A model generated the notes under the pieces. The model ran no database searches. It saw nothing but the letters and a program-made list of their open reading frames with translations, and was not told the origin of the DNA. From Solirubrobacterales bacterium (GTDB lineage Bacteria; Actinomycetota; Thermoleophilia; Solirubrobacterales; 70-9): a stretch of DNA of 5,330 nucleotides. Of the stretch, positions 4,884 to 5,330 are shown one piece after another; positions within the stretch are counted from its first letter, which is position 1, and the number at the start of each line of letters is the position of its first letter. Where the stretch lies: positions 1-5,330 of the forward strand of contig JACDBR010000058.1 of assembly GCA_013694825.1 (NCBI GenBank), given 5' to 3'. The position numbers were made by a program, and so were the translations under genes.

Positions 4884-5330
4884 CTAGCCCAGCAGCGGCA
4901 AGCGCCGATCGTCGGCCAGTCGAGCGACGGCGCGGCTGAGCCGGCGCTCGACGAGCTCGTACAGCTGCTCCGGCCGCTCCGGCCACTCGCTCGTGCCGGG
5001 CACGATCGCAGGCAGCACCTCGATCGCGATCTTCGCCGGAAGCGGTAGGTGCCCGAGCGGGTCGCCGATCGTCACGCCCCATGGGATCGTCACCGACAGC
5101 GGCGCGACCCGCGAGCCGAGCAGCCGGTGAAGGCCGAGCGGACCCGCCAGCCACGTCCCGGGTCCGAGGAAGAGAGCGGTCTCCTGACCGCCGAAGGCGG
5201 CCACCGGCAGCACCGGGACAGCTCGTTCGAGCGCCAGCCGCGCGAAGCCCAGGCGCCCGCCCAGCTCGACCCGTGAGCCGCGCCAGCTCGGCCGGTGGAC
5301 CTCCTGCTCACCACCCGGGTAGGCGAGCAC
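4884..5330 (-). CDS. lysophospholipid/diacylglycerol-type acyltransferase, C-terminal part
   Basis: This fragment of 148 residues comes from a membrane-associated acyltransferase of the LPLAT (PlsC-like/DAGAT-like) superfamily, which transfers acyl groups from acyl-CoA or acyl-ACP to a glycerolipid or related alcohol. The visible part starts with LAYPGGEQEVHRP, the block that corresponds to the substrate-binding FPEG/FPGG motif. GGRLGFARLALERAVPVLPVAAFGGQET follows in two parts, with the conserved late-block Pro of VPVLPV. It ends at TAG (4884-4886). The catalytic HX4D block would lie beyond the right edge; the GTG at 5328-5330 is an internal Val before YPGG and not a start. It converges on the acyl-CoA synthetase with 18 bp between stop codons, which fits a lipid-related locus. 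The exact acceptor cannot be determined. Confidence 0.85.
   Translation of the reverse strand: MLAYPGGEQEVHRPSWRGSRVELGGRLGFARLALERAVPVLPVAAFGGQETALFLGPGTWLAGPLGLHRLLGSRVAPLSVTIPWGVTIGDPLGHLPLPAKIAIEVLPAIVPGTSEWPERPEQLYELVERRLSRAVARLADDRRLPLLG

Overview
The window is GC-rich (roughly 70% by eye) bacterial DNA with dense, short-spaced genes, GTG/TTG starts and strong G/C bias at third codon positions. The MEP-pathway genes, the FadD2/FadD12-like acyl-CoA synthetase and the DUF389 membrane protein together suggest an actinobacterium. A deep-branching class such as Thermoleophilia is my best guess, but it rests on gene style and not on a marker gene.

Layout, left to right. (1) The C-terminal part of ispD (+) enters from the left edge. 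(2) On the minus strand lies a two-gene unit: a DUF389-family six-helix membrane protein followed by an overlapping small two-helix membrane protein, whose tail overlaps the end of ispD. (3) A 57-bp divergent intergenic region follows, with promoter-like elements facing both ways. (4) On the plus strand, a complete HisJ-type PHP phosphoesterase is followed by ispF, whose likely TTG start overlaps the phosphoesterase stop codon. (5) Two tandem GC-rich hairpins, one folded around the ispF stop codon, separate ispF from the next gene. (6) A 601-residue AMP-forming acyl-CoA synthetase on the plus strand has its own promoter-like -10 element and carries an unusual acidic low-complexity insert. (7) The C-terminal half of a lysophospholipid/diacylglycerol-type acyltransferase on the minus strand converges on the synthetase with 18 bp between stop codons and leaves the window at the right edge.

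Themes. IspD and IspF are steps 3 and 5 of the MEP isoprenoid pathway; here they are separated by about 2 kb of other genes. The synthetase and the acyltransferase are a plausible pair for activating and esterifying fatty acids, although they are transcribed from opposite strands. The three genes that appear to have their own promoters (DUF389, PHP, fadD) all start with GTG, lack a clear Shine-Dalgarno and have a -10-like hexamer 6-8 nt upstream, which suggests leaderless transcripts. The two inferred downstream operon genes (small membrane ORF, ispF) instead have a purine-rich ribosome site at good spacing. I found no RNA genes, CRISPR arrays, insertion sequences or clearly novel multi-gene system. 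The most noteworthy items are the leaderless-promoter pattern, the tandem hairpins, the acidic insert and the small overlapping membrane gene.
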